Shown piece after piece: positions 23,617 through 33,823 of a DNA stretch of 64,000 nt. How positions within the stretch are numbered: the stretch's first letter is position 1; each line of letters begins with the position of its first letter. A model generated the notes under the pieces. It was not told the DNA's origin. It saw nothing but the letters and a program-made list of their open reading frames with translations, and made no database searches. A program made the position numbers and the translations under genes. Source of the DNA: Isoetes taiwanensis (lineage: Eukaryota; Streptophyta; Lycopodiopsida; Isoetales; Isoetaceae); the NCBI GenBank assembly GCA_021234155.1, contig JAJEKV010000062.1:5086497-5150496 (forward strand). Reading direction: 5' to 3'.

Positions 23617-23636
23617 GAAAAGGGTATATATAGATA

Positions 23637-23934
23637 TACAAAAAATAGACATGAAAATACTAGAATAGAATAGAATAGAATAGAATAGAATAGAAACAAA
23701 GAAACAATATAACTTATAAACAATATAACTTATATAACTTATGAAATACAAGAAAGAAACAATAAGAAAGATATCTCGAGCAATAAAAAATAGTTTTGCA
23801 AGTTTGACATTGAAGTTTTACACAACCCGTATTTAAGAGTTAAATCCCAATAGGTTCACACGTGGTTTCCAAATTCAAAAATATAACATTTGAATGTCAA
23901 TATCAAAATATAACATTTAAGAGAACCATTGGCA
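23637..23934 (+). repeat. Direct repeat A, right copy, with (AGAAT)n expansion
   Basis: It matches 18802-19072 but is about 27 bp longer because a pentamer (AGAAT) is expanded to roughly six units at about 23663-23692. It is separated from the end of B copy 2 by about 20 bp of filler. It ends ATTGGCA and then continues into unique sequence (TTAAAAACC). Confidence 0.88.
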
Positions 23935-24497
23935 TTAAAAACCACCATAGTTTACAAGCTTGATACAAGAGACATCATTGATCAATTAAGCTTCCCATTG
24001 CAAAAATCTCCTTTGTATACCAAGCCCTTGCAAACTGCAAGGATGGAAAAGAGTACCATGTGTCATTGAAATTTTAACAAAGCAAACAAACAGTTTTGAA
24101 CCAACAAGCTTTATTCAGCACTGCACATCTGAACCTGATCACTTCAAAGACTGCACATGCCAAACCTGATCACTCTGAGATATTTGAATGCGACAAGCAT
24201 CTTAGATGGACTTACAAAATCTGTAAAGATTATAATAAAAGGGTGAGAATTGAAGGCTGCTTCAGATATCATGCCACGGACCTGTATATATTTTATAATC
24301 CTTCATTCTTGATTAGAAACTACAAAGCACTGAGATGTAAACAAAGCATCTAATAAAATAAATACTGTAATAATAACAGTTCGCTACAAACCCATGGAAG
24401 CAGGGGCATGAGCAAAAAAATTGAGATGGCAATTAAGTGGCAGTGCTGAAGAGGCCATAGAAGCAGGAAACTAAGAGCAAGATTGCATGTCGGCGGT
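23935..24497. other. Unassigned spacer
   Basis: AT-rich single-copy-looking sequence with only short frames. No gene or element recognised. Confidence 0.35.
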
Positions 24498-24851
24498 GGT
24501 AACCATGGAAGCCGAAATGCATGATCCTAATTACGGGATTGAATTACAAAGAAAACCACTTAATGCCATACACTTCAAAAAGCTTACTGCAAACGCTTTC
24601 CAACGCACCAAAAATTGCTCAAAACGGACACCTGAGGTGGAAGATATCTGAGATTGAAGCAACGCCAAAACTGACGGTAACCATGGAGGCCGAAATAGAT
24701 GATCCCAATTCCGGGACTGAAATAGAGAGAAACTTACCTGATGCCATACACCTTTCAAAAGCTCACTGCAAGGGCTTTCCAAGGCACTAAAAATTGCTCG
24801 AAACGGACATCAGAGGAGAGAGATATCTGAGATTGAATCAGTGCCAAAACC
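24498..24851 (+). repeat. Two-unit tandem repeat, period 178 bp
   Basis: Units at 24498-24675 and 24676-24851 both start GGTAACCATGGA and contain AGATATCTGAGATTGAA near the end. They differ by scattered substitutions. A further two-unit repeat of 47 bp (CCTTTATCTAATATTCACAT) lies at about 24891-24985. Function unknown. Confidence 0.7.
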
Positions 24852-26304
24852 CTAGCCCCACTTAGCTGCGCCATCACCAAATCAGTCAAGCCTTTATCTA
24901 ATATTCACATACAACCACACAATCTCTCTTTTTTTAGCCTTTATCTAATATTCACATACAACCACATAATCTCTCTTTTTCTTTTGAAAATCAACGGCCA
25001 ATAAAAAGTGCACTCTAGAAATACTATTTGATACAGGCAAACCCTGGATCCTTCTTCAGCAGTTCCTTGCATAGCCATGGAGCAGCAGGAAAGCCGAGTC
25101 TGAGGGATCTAAAGCTCTGAAACGGCAGCACTGCAAGGGGTATCAGCTATGTCTGACGAAGAGGGAATCAACAAGGCAATAGGAAGTGATAAATACAGAG
25201 GAGGGAGAATTAGAGTCGGGCGCCATGGTCCCAAAATATAAAGCACATAGCGACACAGGATTTAAAACCGTTGCAAGCAAGGCCCGGAGAGGTGTTCAGT
25301 GACGGCTTGTGCTCTTCTTGTGTGGAGGGAGATGCGCTATCGCCATCTATAGCACTGCATACTCTGTTTTTAATTCCGGCTCTTGGCAGCGGAAGATAAA
25401 GCATGACGATTAGCAAAAGAAATGAGGGTCATATCTTCTAAAAAGCTCTGCCATAGCCTTCTTCTCACGACTCTTTCCGATTGATTCTTTTTTTCATGTA
25501 TGCCCGATTCTTGCTGCCAACTCTTTCTGATTTTTTTTCGCATCTTTCCATGGTACTTTCTGCTGGGTGAGAACTACGTCTTACCAGCCATAGCCAGGAG
25601 CTTCGATGCTGTAGCCAAGATTTTGGGCGTTCTCCATAGCCATGGCATAAGTGTACCAAATCTCAGCAGTGACACATGGCCTAAATCTCTCTTGTTTTTC
25701 AAAGGTATGTACCAAATCCCCTCCCCCCCTTTTTTAAATTTCAAATTTCGAATTTAAGCATAAGCGGGATATAGATTGTACGTAACAAAGAAAGGCGGGG
25801 TATAGCGTGGCCAATGGGATATTTATCTAAGGCCAATAGGTATGGATTAAAATCTTATATATAAATTCTAATGAAATAAATTCTAATGCCATATGTTATT
25901 ATATATTATTTTAGCTCATATTATATTATTTTAGATCATCTTATTATTAAAATCCCATTTTTTTCAAGCAGAAAAAAAGTGGGACATCAATGGGATATTT
26001 ATCTAATGCCAATGGGATATCATAAAGTCTATATTATTTTAGGTCATATTATATTGTCTAGCTCATCCTAATATTAAAGTCCCATTTTTTTCGAGCATGC
26101 ATTCATTTTGTTTATGTATACATAGAAAATGCATAGGATATGGTGTGCATTAGAAAATGCATAGAAAATACATAGAATATGGTCCAATTAGTTATGTTTT
26201 TTGCTCCATAATATTGGAGATAGAAACTATGTTTGTAGGCAAGTAGATTTGTTTGATCATGTTGCATATTTGATCGCATATATGAGTCTAGAAAGATCCT
26301 CAAG
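24852..26304. other. Unassigned AT-rich spacer with short internal repeats
   Basis: No gene is supported. Around 25800-26100 phrases such as AATGGGATATTTATCTAA, TATATTATTTTAG and CCCATTTTTTTC recur two to three times, a local diverged duplication. Confidence 0.4.
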
Positions 26305-26640
26305 TTTTTCACTCTAAGCTGCCTTTTCTACAGAATTGGCCCACAGACCTGCGTTTTTCACTCTGAGCTACCTTTCTCGACTCGAGTCGAGAAAGACCCT
26401 CAGACTTAAGTTTTTCACTCTAAGCTGCCTTTCTCGACTCGCGAGTCGAGAAAGTTCCTCAGACCTGCCTTTCCCACAGAATTGGCCCATAGACCTGCAT
26501 TTTCCACTCTGAGCCCCCTTTCTCGACTCACGTCGAGAAAGGCCATCAGAGGGCTCTTGAGGGTCGAGAAAAGCCCTCAAAAAACTTTTTTTTCCTACTT
26601 AAAAAAATGGCCTCAGACCTACTTTCTTCAGAAATGGCCA
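26305..26640. repeat. Tandem array with perfect 24-26-bp palindromes
   Basis: A unit of about 68 bp repeats four to five times: TTTTTCACTCTAAGCTGCC, then a palindrome, then CCTCAGACCTGC. The palindrome at 26372-26395 has perfect 12-nt arms (CTTTCTCGACTC). At 26429-26454 the same arms flank a central GC. At 26518-26541 it is imperfect, and in other units it is replaced by TTCTACAGAATTGGCCC. The core is shared with 4676-5200, and a degraded version lies at about 26968-27055. Confidence 0.75.
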
Positions 26641-27010
26641 TGGAAAGACCCGTTCATTGATGAAAGAGGACGAGAAGAGGTTGGTGACATGCATTGGTCA
26701 GAGGCTAGCGTATTCAGATTTCTATTATCTTCAAGTTGCTCTCGTGGCTTGGAACACCTCGGACCTTGCTCTGCATGCTGTAATATTTGTGTCAGCCCGA
26801 CCGTCATGGTATCTTCAACCATTGTAAAATACAATGTAATGAAATTATTTATGAATAAAAATTCAAGGCAGATCAACTAATTTATTAATAAAAAATCTTT
26901 TTCAACTAGAACTTTGGTTTCAATCTGTAATGAATTTCCTTTGTTTGAGTTGTATTGTTCTTGTTCTCGACTCGCTATCCGAGAAAACTGGGAGAAAGCT
27001 CGGACCCACA

Positions 27011-27664
27011 CTAAGAGACAAATATTTGAATTAAGGGCAGTTTTCGAGTCGGAGCTCTCCTTTTTGTGTAAAATAACAGGGTTTCGAAAAAAAGTGGGAA
27101 TGGAATGAGACCCACTTTAATTAAATAGTGCTTATATACATTTCCATCATGTTTGAGTGCCTCAAATCCCTGTTCTTTCAGATAACTATCTATCCATTGT
27201 CTGGGAGATTGCTTTAGACCATAAACTGCTTTCTTTAGTCTCCAGCACTTATTCTTTCCTTCCTCATACCCAGGTGCTTGTTTCATAAAAATTTCCTCCT
27301 CAAGCTCAGCATTTAAAAATGTTGTGCTAACATCCATATGATGTAGCTCCAAGTCACAAGCATTTGCCATGGCAATGAGCATTCTAATGCTTGTCAACTT
27401 AACCACTGGAGAGTAAGTCTCTTCATAATCAACCCCTTGCTTTTGAGAATATCCTTGGGCTACAAGTCTCGCCTTATATTTAGTACTCCCATCTGCATTA
27501 ATTTTTAGCTTATAGACCCACTTGTTCCCAACAATATTCTTATTTTTTGGTATATCCACCAGCTCATATGTTGAGGTTCTGTCAAATGCATTAATTTCCT
27601 CTTCCATTGCTTCTCTCCATTTGCTTGCATTTAAGCTGTTCATGGCATCTTCAAATGTCTCCAT
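27011..27664 (-). pseudogene. Ty1-copia reverse transcriptase, truncated
   Basis: This is the N-terminal half of the RVT_2 domain. WREAMEEEINAF, NKWVYKLKINADGS, YKARLVAQGYSQKQGVDY, ETYSPVVKLTSIRMLIAMAN, HHMDVSTTFLNAELEEEIFM and CWRLKKAVYGLKQSPRQW are all typical of plant copia elements. Similarity stops at about 27120 (HDGNVYKH), before the YVDD catalytic motif, and the remaining ~35 codons are unrelated. RNase H and the 3' LTR are therefore missing. The frame is offset from the integrase frame, requiring a frameshift at about 27660-27690. Confidence 0.9.
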
Positions 27665-29192
27665 TTTCTAAAACCATTAGAGCTTCAGTTATGTCCCCTT
27701 TATTCAACCTGCTACTTCTCCCATTCCTTTGTCTTCCACAATCTTCAATGTTTATGTTTAAATCATCCTTTAATTTTTCACTTTCTGTTTTCCTTTTCTT
27801 GTGCCCATCATTTTCATGAAAACTTTCTTGATTATTTTCCACATTTTGATGGTGTTCACTCTCATCTCTTTCCTCTTCTTCTTCACTATCATTTTCAAAA
27901 TCCTCAAATTTTGATGAATCTGAAGGTTCACTTAATGTATCCGACTTCTTATCTTCCTCTTCTGTCATGTATTTTGTTAACTCCTTTTGTTCATATTCTC
28001 CACTCGTTCCCCTTGGCTTATATAATTCCTTTTCTACAAATTCAACATCCCTGCTAACTACAATCCTCCTTGCTGCAGTGTCATATACCCTATACCCTTT
28101 CGAATGTTCATCATAACCTACCAAATAGGTTATTAGTGATCTATCATCAAGTTTCAGCCTTTTCTCTTCTGGTATATGTGTATAGGCTAGACATCCAAAT
28201 GCCCTAAATTTTTCATAGTTTGATGGCTTTCCTGTCCACAATTCTTCTGGACTTTTTCCATCCAATACCCTTGTTGGTAAAACATTTTGAATTACAACTG
28301 CAGTCTTAACTGCCTCTTCCCAAAGAAAATTAGGAAGTCCAGAGTGTTTTAGCATGGCTCTGACTACATTTAATATGCTTTTATTTTTTCTCTCAGCTAT
28401 GGCATTCTGCTGGGGAGTATAACTGCAAGTATATTGTCTCTTTATCCCTTTCTTTATGCAATAGGTTATGAATTTGCCTGACATATATTCTCCTCCCCTG
28501 TCTGATCTGACACATTTGATCTTTTTCCCTGTAGAACATTCTACCTCTGCTGCAAATAGCTTAAAAGCCTCAAAAGCCAAATTCTTGCTTCTCAAGCAAT
28601 AAACTCTTGTTTTTCTACTATAATCATCAATGAAAGTTATAAAATATTTCTTACCTGAAATTCCTGTTATGTTCAGTGGTCCACAGAGGTCTGTATGCAC
28701 GAGTTCCAAGACATCTTTTGCTCTTTCCTTGGATCTTGAAAAAGGCAACCTGCATTGTTTCCCTAACATGCATCCTTTGCATACATGATTGACAATTTTG
28801 CTATTAGAACTTTGTATCAGTCCTTGATTTATTAGATACTCAATATTTTTAAAGTGTGTGTGATCAAGTCTTTCATGCCAGCACAACATATCAGGAATGG
28901 TAGCAACATTAATGCTGTTCAAGCAGTGAGGATCAATTCCAAACAAATTTCCAACACGCTTTCCTAAAAATTTCAATTTATTTCCTTCATAAACTTTACA
29001 TTCAAGTTGTTCAAATACAACTTTGAACCCCATATCAACCAGTTGACAAACTGAAATTAAGTTCCTGACTAAGCTTGGAACACCTACCTCTTCCCCTTGC
29101 ACTCGTGTTTCTTCCTCCCCTTCCTCTTCCTCTTCCTCTAGAGCTGTCTTTTGGTGTGGAGCAAGTAGAAGCATAATGACCTCTGCCTCCAC
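27651..29192 (-). pseudogene. Ty1-copia integrase region
   Basis: The frame carries a pre-integrase zinc motif (H106 in CWHERLDH, later C138 and C141) and an integrase core. Catalytic residues are D167 (LVHTDLCGP), D231 (RSDRGGEY) and E267 (NAIAERKN), with the classic 35-residue D-E spacing. The C-terminal GKxPEELWTGKPSNYEKFRAFGC-like block and an acidic linker lead to RT. Upstream, the frame jumps from the Arg/Gly tail of gag to NLISVCQL, so the protease active-site region (normally DSGA) is missing. The core itself is intact, but the element is dead. Confidence 0.93.
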
Positions 29193-30010
29193 AATTGTAA
29201 CAGTTTATTTCCTTTGTCAAGTTTAGGCAATTTATCTTTATATGCCCATGCTGGTTACAATGGTAACAAGGTCCAATTCTGCCTCGATTTTCTCCTCTAT
29301 TCTTTCCCTTTGTAAATAGTATCTGACTTGTTTCTTCTTCATCAGTAACTTTATTCTGTTCTATTTCTGTTTTCAACATCCTTTCAGCTTCTTCTCTGGT
29401 CCTTGCTATTGTCCTTATGAATACTGCTATATTTCCTAAACTTGTCACACTTCTGGAGATTGCAAGAACTTGTTGTTGTTGATAATAGGTTACCCCTGCA
29501 CCCTCAAGATCTGCAATAATATTATCAAAGCTTTGTAAGAACTCATTCACATTACTCTTGTCAACAAGTTTCAACCTCCGTAATTCATTTTCCAAGACAT
29601 CAATCTGTGAAGAAGTCTTCTCCTCATATGTCATCAGCAAATATTTCCACATGTCTCTGGGATGTTTTCCTCTTAGTTTCAGTACAATTCCAGAACTCAC
29701 TTTACTTATTATGATGCCTTGAGCTTCTCTTAACTTGGTCTGACTTTCACTGCCTTCACTTGCACCAGAGGTTACACTCACCTCTCTGCCCTCTTCTCCA
29801 GCCATACTCTCTGCTTCTGCTGTGGAACTTCCTTCTTCAGCAACATTTGAAGGCTTTTACTTAACTTCTTTCACAACTGTATTAGTTGGCTCAACAATTT
29901 CCCATAAATCCTCTACTTGCAACACATGCTTAATCTTCTCTTTCCAAACTTGAAACCCTGAGTCTCCCTTGAATACTTCAATAGCATTCAATAAGCCTGC
30001 ACCAAACGGT
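29035..30010 (-). pseudogene. Ty1-copia gag
   Basis: The N-terminal part (FKGDSGFQVWKEKIKHVLQ, VEDLWEIVEP) lies at about 29990-29870 and is followed by an in-frame TAA. The rest of gag runs from an internal ATG at 29805. The UBN2-type gag core includes MWKYLLMTYEEKTSSQIDVL. Two CCHC knuckles follow, CYHCNQHGHIKINC and CYNCGGRGHYASTC, then an RG-rich tail. It overlaps the integrase frame by about 150 bp in another frame, a sign of the deletion that removed protease. Confidence 0.9.
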
Positions 30011-30020
30011 TAGACATTTT

Positions 30021-30036
30021 CTAGCTCTGATACTAA
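30021..30036 (-). other. Copia primer-binding site (initiator tRNA-Met type)
   Basis: The minus strand reads TTAGTATCAGAGC just before gag. This matches the standard plant copia PBS TGGTATCAGAGC except near its start. The preceding TTCACA would be the end of the 5' LTR. The LTR should extend to higher coordinates, but its outer end could not be fixed because the 3' LTR is missing. Confidence 0.7.
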
Positions 30037-30623
30037 TGTGAACAAATTAATTGGTCTAGCATTTTCTCTAATTGGTCAAGACAAAATGTCTAGCTTACTC
30101 AACATTAACATCTTTAAAATATCAAGTTCAAGATGCAAACATTTGCATTTAACTACTGCATAACTTAGCAAATAAATCTCATCGCATAAGCACTACAACC
30201 ATGTTAATCACAAGGTATGCTTCAACACTAACCATTGTCATTCTTTCAAGCAATAACCATTGAAGATAAAATCAATGGTCATATAGAGCCATATACCTTA
30301 TTCTCAAATTACCTTCACAAAAACAGACCTGTTATTCTACAATGGCTGTCGCATAGAATAGTCACGAAACCCTGTGCATAAATCTAAATCAATCTAGCTT
30401 CTTAGTTTTATAATGGACAGTTCCGGCAGTGCTGGAACCACCCAAGTCTTCCGGATCCATCTTCGATCTTATCCTTTCAGAAGTTTAGATCAGAAGAAAG
30501 TTTCTACTTTCGAAAATGGTGTTTGCCTCCAATTTCTTTGATGCCAAAAAATACCATCAATAATATATGTTCACATTTTCAACCATAGGTCGAAATATAT
30601 GAATATCCCATATTCTTCACACC

Positions 30624-30990
30624 ATGAAATATCACACCCACTCGGATGTGGATAGGCTGGACCCCTATGTCGATCTATATGATGACATACAGCAGCATAA
30701 GCAGTTGGGCAGTGGCATACTCCTTGGAGACTTCAATGCGCGCACCGGGGTAGAACAACCCATGAGATTTGATCCACTGATGATATATTGCAGTTGCGTC
30801 CTGCAGAAGGAGCTTGGCCACGGACATCAGATGACAATCAGGTCACGCGCTATGGTCGACAGTTGCTTCTGCTCTGCAGTATCTTTGACCTGGTAATCTG
30901 CAATGGACTGGCACAGTGGCCTTCCACCCGCATGAACACTGGTAGATTGTCTAATGGTGGACCACGTTGCCATGTTACTTTAAAATAGAC
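30624..30990 (+). mobile_element. LINE apurinic-like endonuclease fragment
   Basis: The frame from 30624 includes DPYVDLYDDIQQHKQLGSG and ILLGDFNARTG, a conserved block of the LINE endonuclease (GDFNA). A frameshift near 30790 continues as YGRQLLLLCSIFDLVICNGL, the next conserved block. No reverse transcriptase follows, so this is an isolated fragment. Confidence 0.75.
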
Positions 30991-32891
30991 CGTGTGAAAG
31001 GTGTGTAAGTGCCAAGGAGAATCAAGTAGGTCGTCTTCATCTTAGATAATCAAGTTGTTTCACTTGAACTCCATCATATCAGGTGAACTCTTCTGTCTCC
31101 ATTTGTCTGTTAACTTCAACTTCTGATCATTCAGTTAAATTTCAACCTGACAAATGTTTATGAATAATAAGTTGTGAGCTGAACAATACTCTCACAACGT
31201 CAACATGGTAAGGTTGTATGGGCAACCTCGGGAAGAGAAAAGTCTAGGCACATGTTTAGTAATTGTCTAATGAACACACATGTCATGGTCTTTACATTGT
31301 CTCATTGTTGTTTTGTTATGTATTTGGATCCTCCGGGGTCGGACTTCCAAGTTCGGTGGTCTGGGTTATTCCGGCATGACTCCTGTTCTATGTTCTCTGT
31401 ATTGTGCTCAGTGACACTGGGCGTTAGTTCTCCTGGCCAGAATTGCTACGTCAGTAAACTCTTGTGAACTCCCATGGTAAGAGGTCCTTCAGTGCCAGAC
31501 GTGGGCTGGGAAGGCTATCTTTATCTGAGGTTCACCCTCCCCACCACCACCTCTGGGGGCTTGGAATGTAAGTTGGCTGGGCAACATGCTACTAACGAGA
31601 CCTATGTGTCTGGCTGAGCTACTCATTGTCCCCGAGTTTGTTTATGATAGTTCGGTACTCTGGTTATGTTCTTTGCTCCTGATGTTTATGTTATTTTTTG
31701 TTGTCATTGTTTAGCGTTGCACCATAGGTTCTTGTGTCTTTGAGTTGTTATATTTGTCATCCAATATTGCAAGATGTTCTATGCATGCAAAAGCAGCTAT
31801 GGGATCCCCACTTAGTCATGAGGATTAACCCCCTTGAGTGCATTGTGCAGTGAATTAGCAAGCAATGGTCAAGCTAGCGGCAACAATGTAGCCGGGGATC
31901 GTGATTGGGTTCTAGAGGAGAAGCTCTTCGTTAAATTGCTCAGCTAGATCTTGTGAATGTGATGATGATAGTGTTAACTCTTAATATTATTGTATTTGAT
32001 AATGGATATACTATGGTTGATCTCTGATTATTATGAGTAAGAAGATTCAATTCTTCACCAATACTATCAGCCTAGAATTAGTGCAAGTTTAGACAAGATC
32101 CCGAGTTGCCAGGAGGGTCAACTCCGCAGGCTCGTCACAGAAATGAGCATCCAAGTGGTAAAACATGCATCATGTTAGATAAACATCAATTAACGACGAC
32201 GAATAGAACAGAACGAATCAATAACTTGCAAAAACATCATACCTAATTCGTGCAAAAGATATACCTTATTTTTGAAGGATGCATAAACTAAAAATCAACT
32301 TGAGCATCTCCTCCAAAACATCTATACCACTATCAAATAGCATGAATTTCAGAACAAATGTCTAGCAAATAACTATCTAACTTATAAGATTGGATTATTT
32401 GCAAAAATCAAGAAGCTTACATACTATTTCATCACCATTTTTATCTGTTTTATTTGGTTGCAACATGGCTTGCTCACTAGCCAAAGCACCAAGGCAATAA
32501 AGAGCAAGCATTTAGAAAATGCGAACACAAGATTCAGCACATCAAATCCACGCACCTGATACCAAACTTCTTTGTTGTGCTGGTTCCAATGAGATGTTTT
32601 GTTAAAGAAGAGACCAGCTTGAGATGATGGTCAAACCCTCCAGCTCATATGAAAGGAAGCAAGGCAGGTATGGAAGGAAGCAAGGCAGGAGCAGACCTAC
32701 ATTTTGGCGAAGGAAAACCTGATCAAATCATCGTACATCAAATCATTATACACAAAACCCAAATAAAACCTAACTGCAAGGCAAAAATAGCTTGAAAGAA
32801 AAAAAAAGCACCGGAGGTTGAGGACCGCACAGAAGGGAATTTTGTCCATGCAGTTGTGCCAAATCTGGCAAAGCTCTAGTTGTGATTTTTC
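30991..32891. other. Unassigned spacer
   Basis: Mixed composition. A GC-richer patch at 31320-31640 contains no convincing RNA gene or domain. A short direct repeat (GGAAGGAAGCAAGGCAGG-like) lies at 32649-32690. Nothing else is supportable. Confidence 0.35.
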
Positions 32892-33434
32892 TGTTAGTCC
32901 TCTACGTCCTGCTACAGGACTATTCATGCACACCACGGATCAGGGCAGGAATAAGACACCAGGTCAAGGTCAACCATCAGGAAGTAGCCCTCCTCTGAAG
33001 ACCACGACAAAGACCACGCCGAAGAAGAGACAGAGAACAGATAAATGAAGGCCCTGCAGAAGTACAGTCATCACAGCGCGTGATTCCATGCACATAAAGA
33101 AGGTACTGCAAGATTTCTGGGAAATCAGGCTTTGATTCAGGAGTTGGTAGCGAGATCTGCTAAACATCTATTTTGGGCCCAAGGCCGTTGTACTATATAT
33201 ATGAGTAGAGTTAGAACTCAGGTTTTTAGATGAGTTTCAGTCCTTGTCTCTAGTCTTTCTCTCGATTTTCGAGAGCTCGTGTACACTTAGTGATATCAAG
33301 GAAGCATCATTATCTTCACTGTTTGTTGTTCGATCTTCCTGTTTCATTCTTTCTGTTCCTTTGCAAATCCCGCATAACACTCAGCCAGGATTCTCCTATT
33401 TGATCCAAGGGTCCTCACAGAGGGCTGTCTTACA
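32892..33434 (+). mobile_element. 5' LTR of the non-autonomous element
   Basis: Begins TGTTAG. It contains GGCCGTTGTACTATATATAT at about 33182-33201 (likely TATA box) and ends near CTTACA at 33434 by comparison with the LTR at 9528. The 3' border is approximate and no standard tRNA-Met primer site follows. A GAACCCAG motif is shared just downstream in both family members. Confidence 0.7.
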
Positions 33435-33823
33435 GGAGATCCCGAACCCAGACCCTAAACAATCTGCCATCCACTTTTATGATGTCCAACTCTCGAGTTG
33501 CCTGCATTAATTGTTATTCCTTCATCCTATGCCCGTCTGCCATTATTACTCGTACCTTCACCAAGCTGTCACATCCTACCGTTCATCCTTGTTCATCTCC
33601 ATGTTCCTTTGCTTTTCCTTTGCTGCTTGGGGACTTAGCCAAATTTTTGCCTCCCAATCGTCTCTTTCAGATCTGCTGCCATCTGGCACTATCAACGGCT
33701 CAGCTTCTCCTCCTCAAACACCTTTCTGCAACACCCGCGCACCCTAAACCTTTTCGCATCTCTTTCGTCCTCCGTCTTCCGCTCTCCGTCCTCCAGCTTC
33801 TTTCCTTCTCTTTGCTCATCGTT

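Noticed and set aside
18802-23934. A repeats as LTRs flanking B copy 2
   Set aside because: Ends are TAC..GCA rather than TG..CA, with no primer-binding site or retroelement genes in the right order. The protease scrap inside belongs to copy 1's element.
31325-31440. Possible 5S rRNA-like stretch (GGATCCTCCGGGGTCGGACTT)
   Set aside because: Only a short, loose resemblance around GGATCC/AAGTT. The rest of 5S and its internal promoter are missing.
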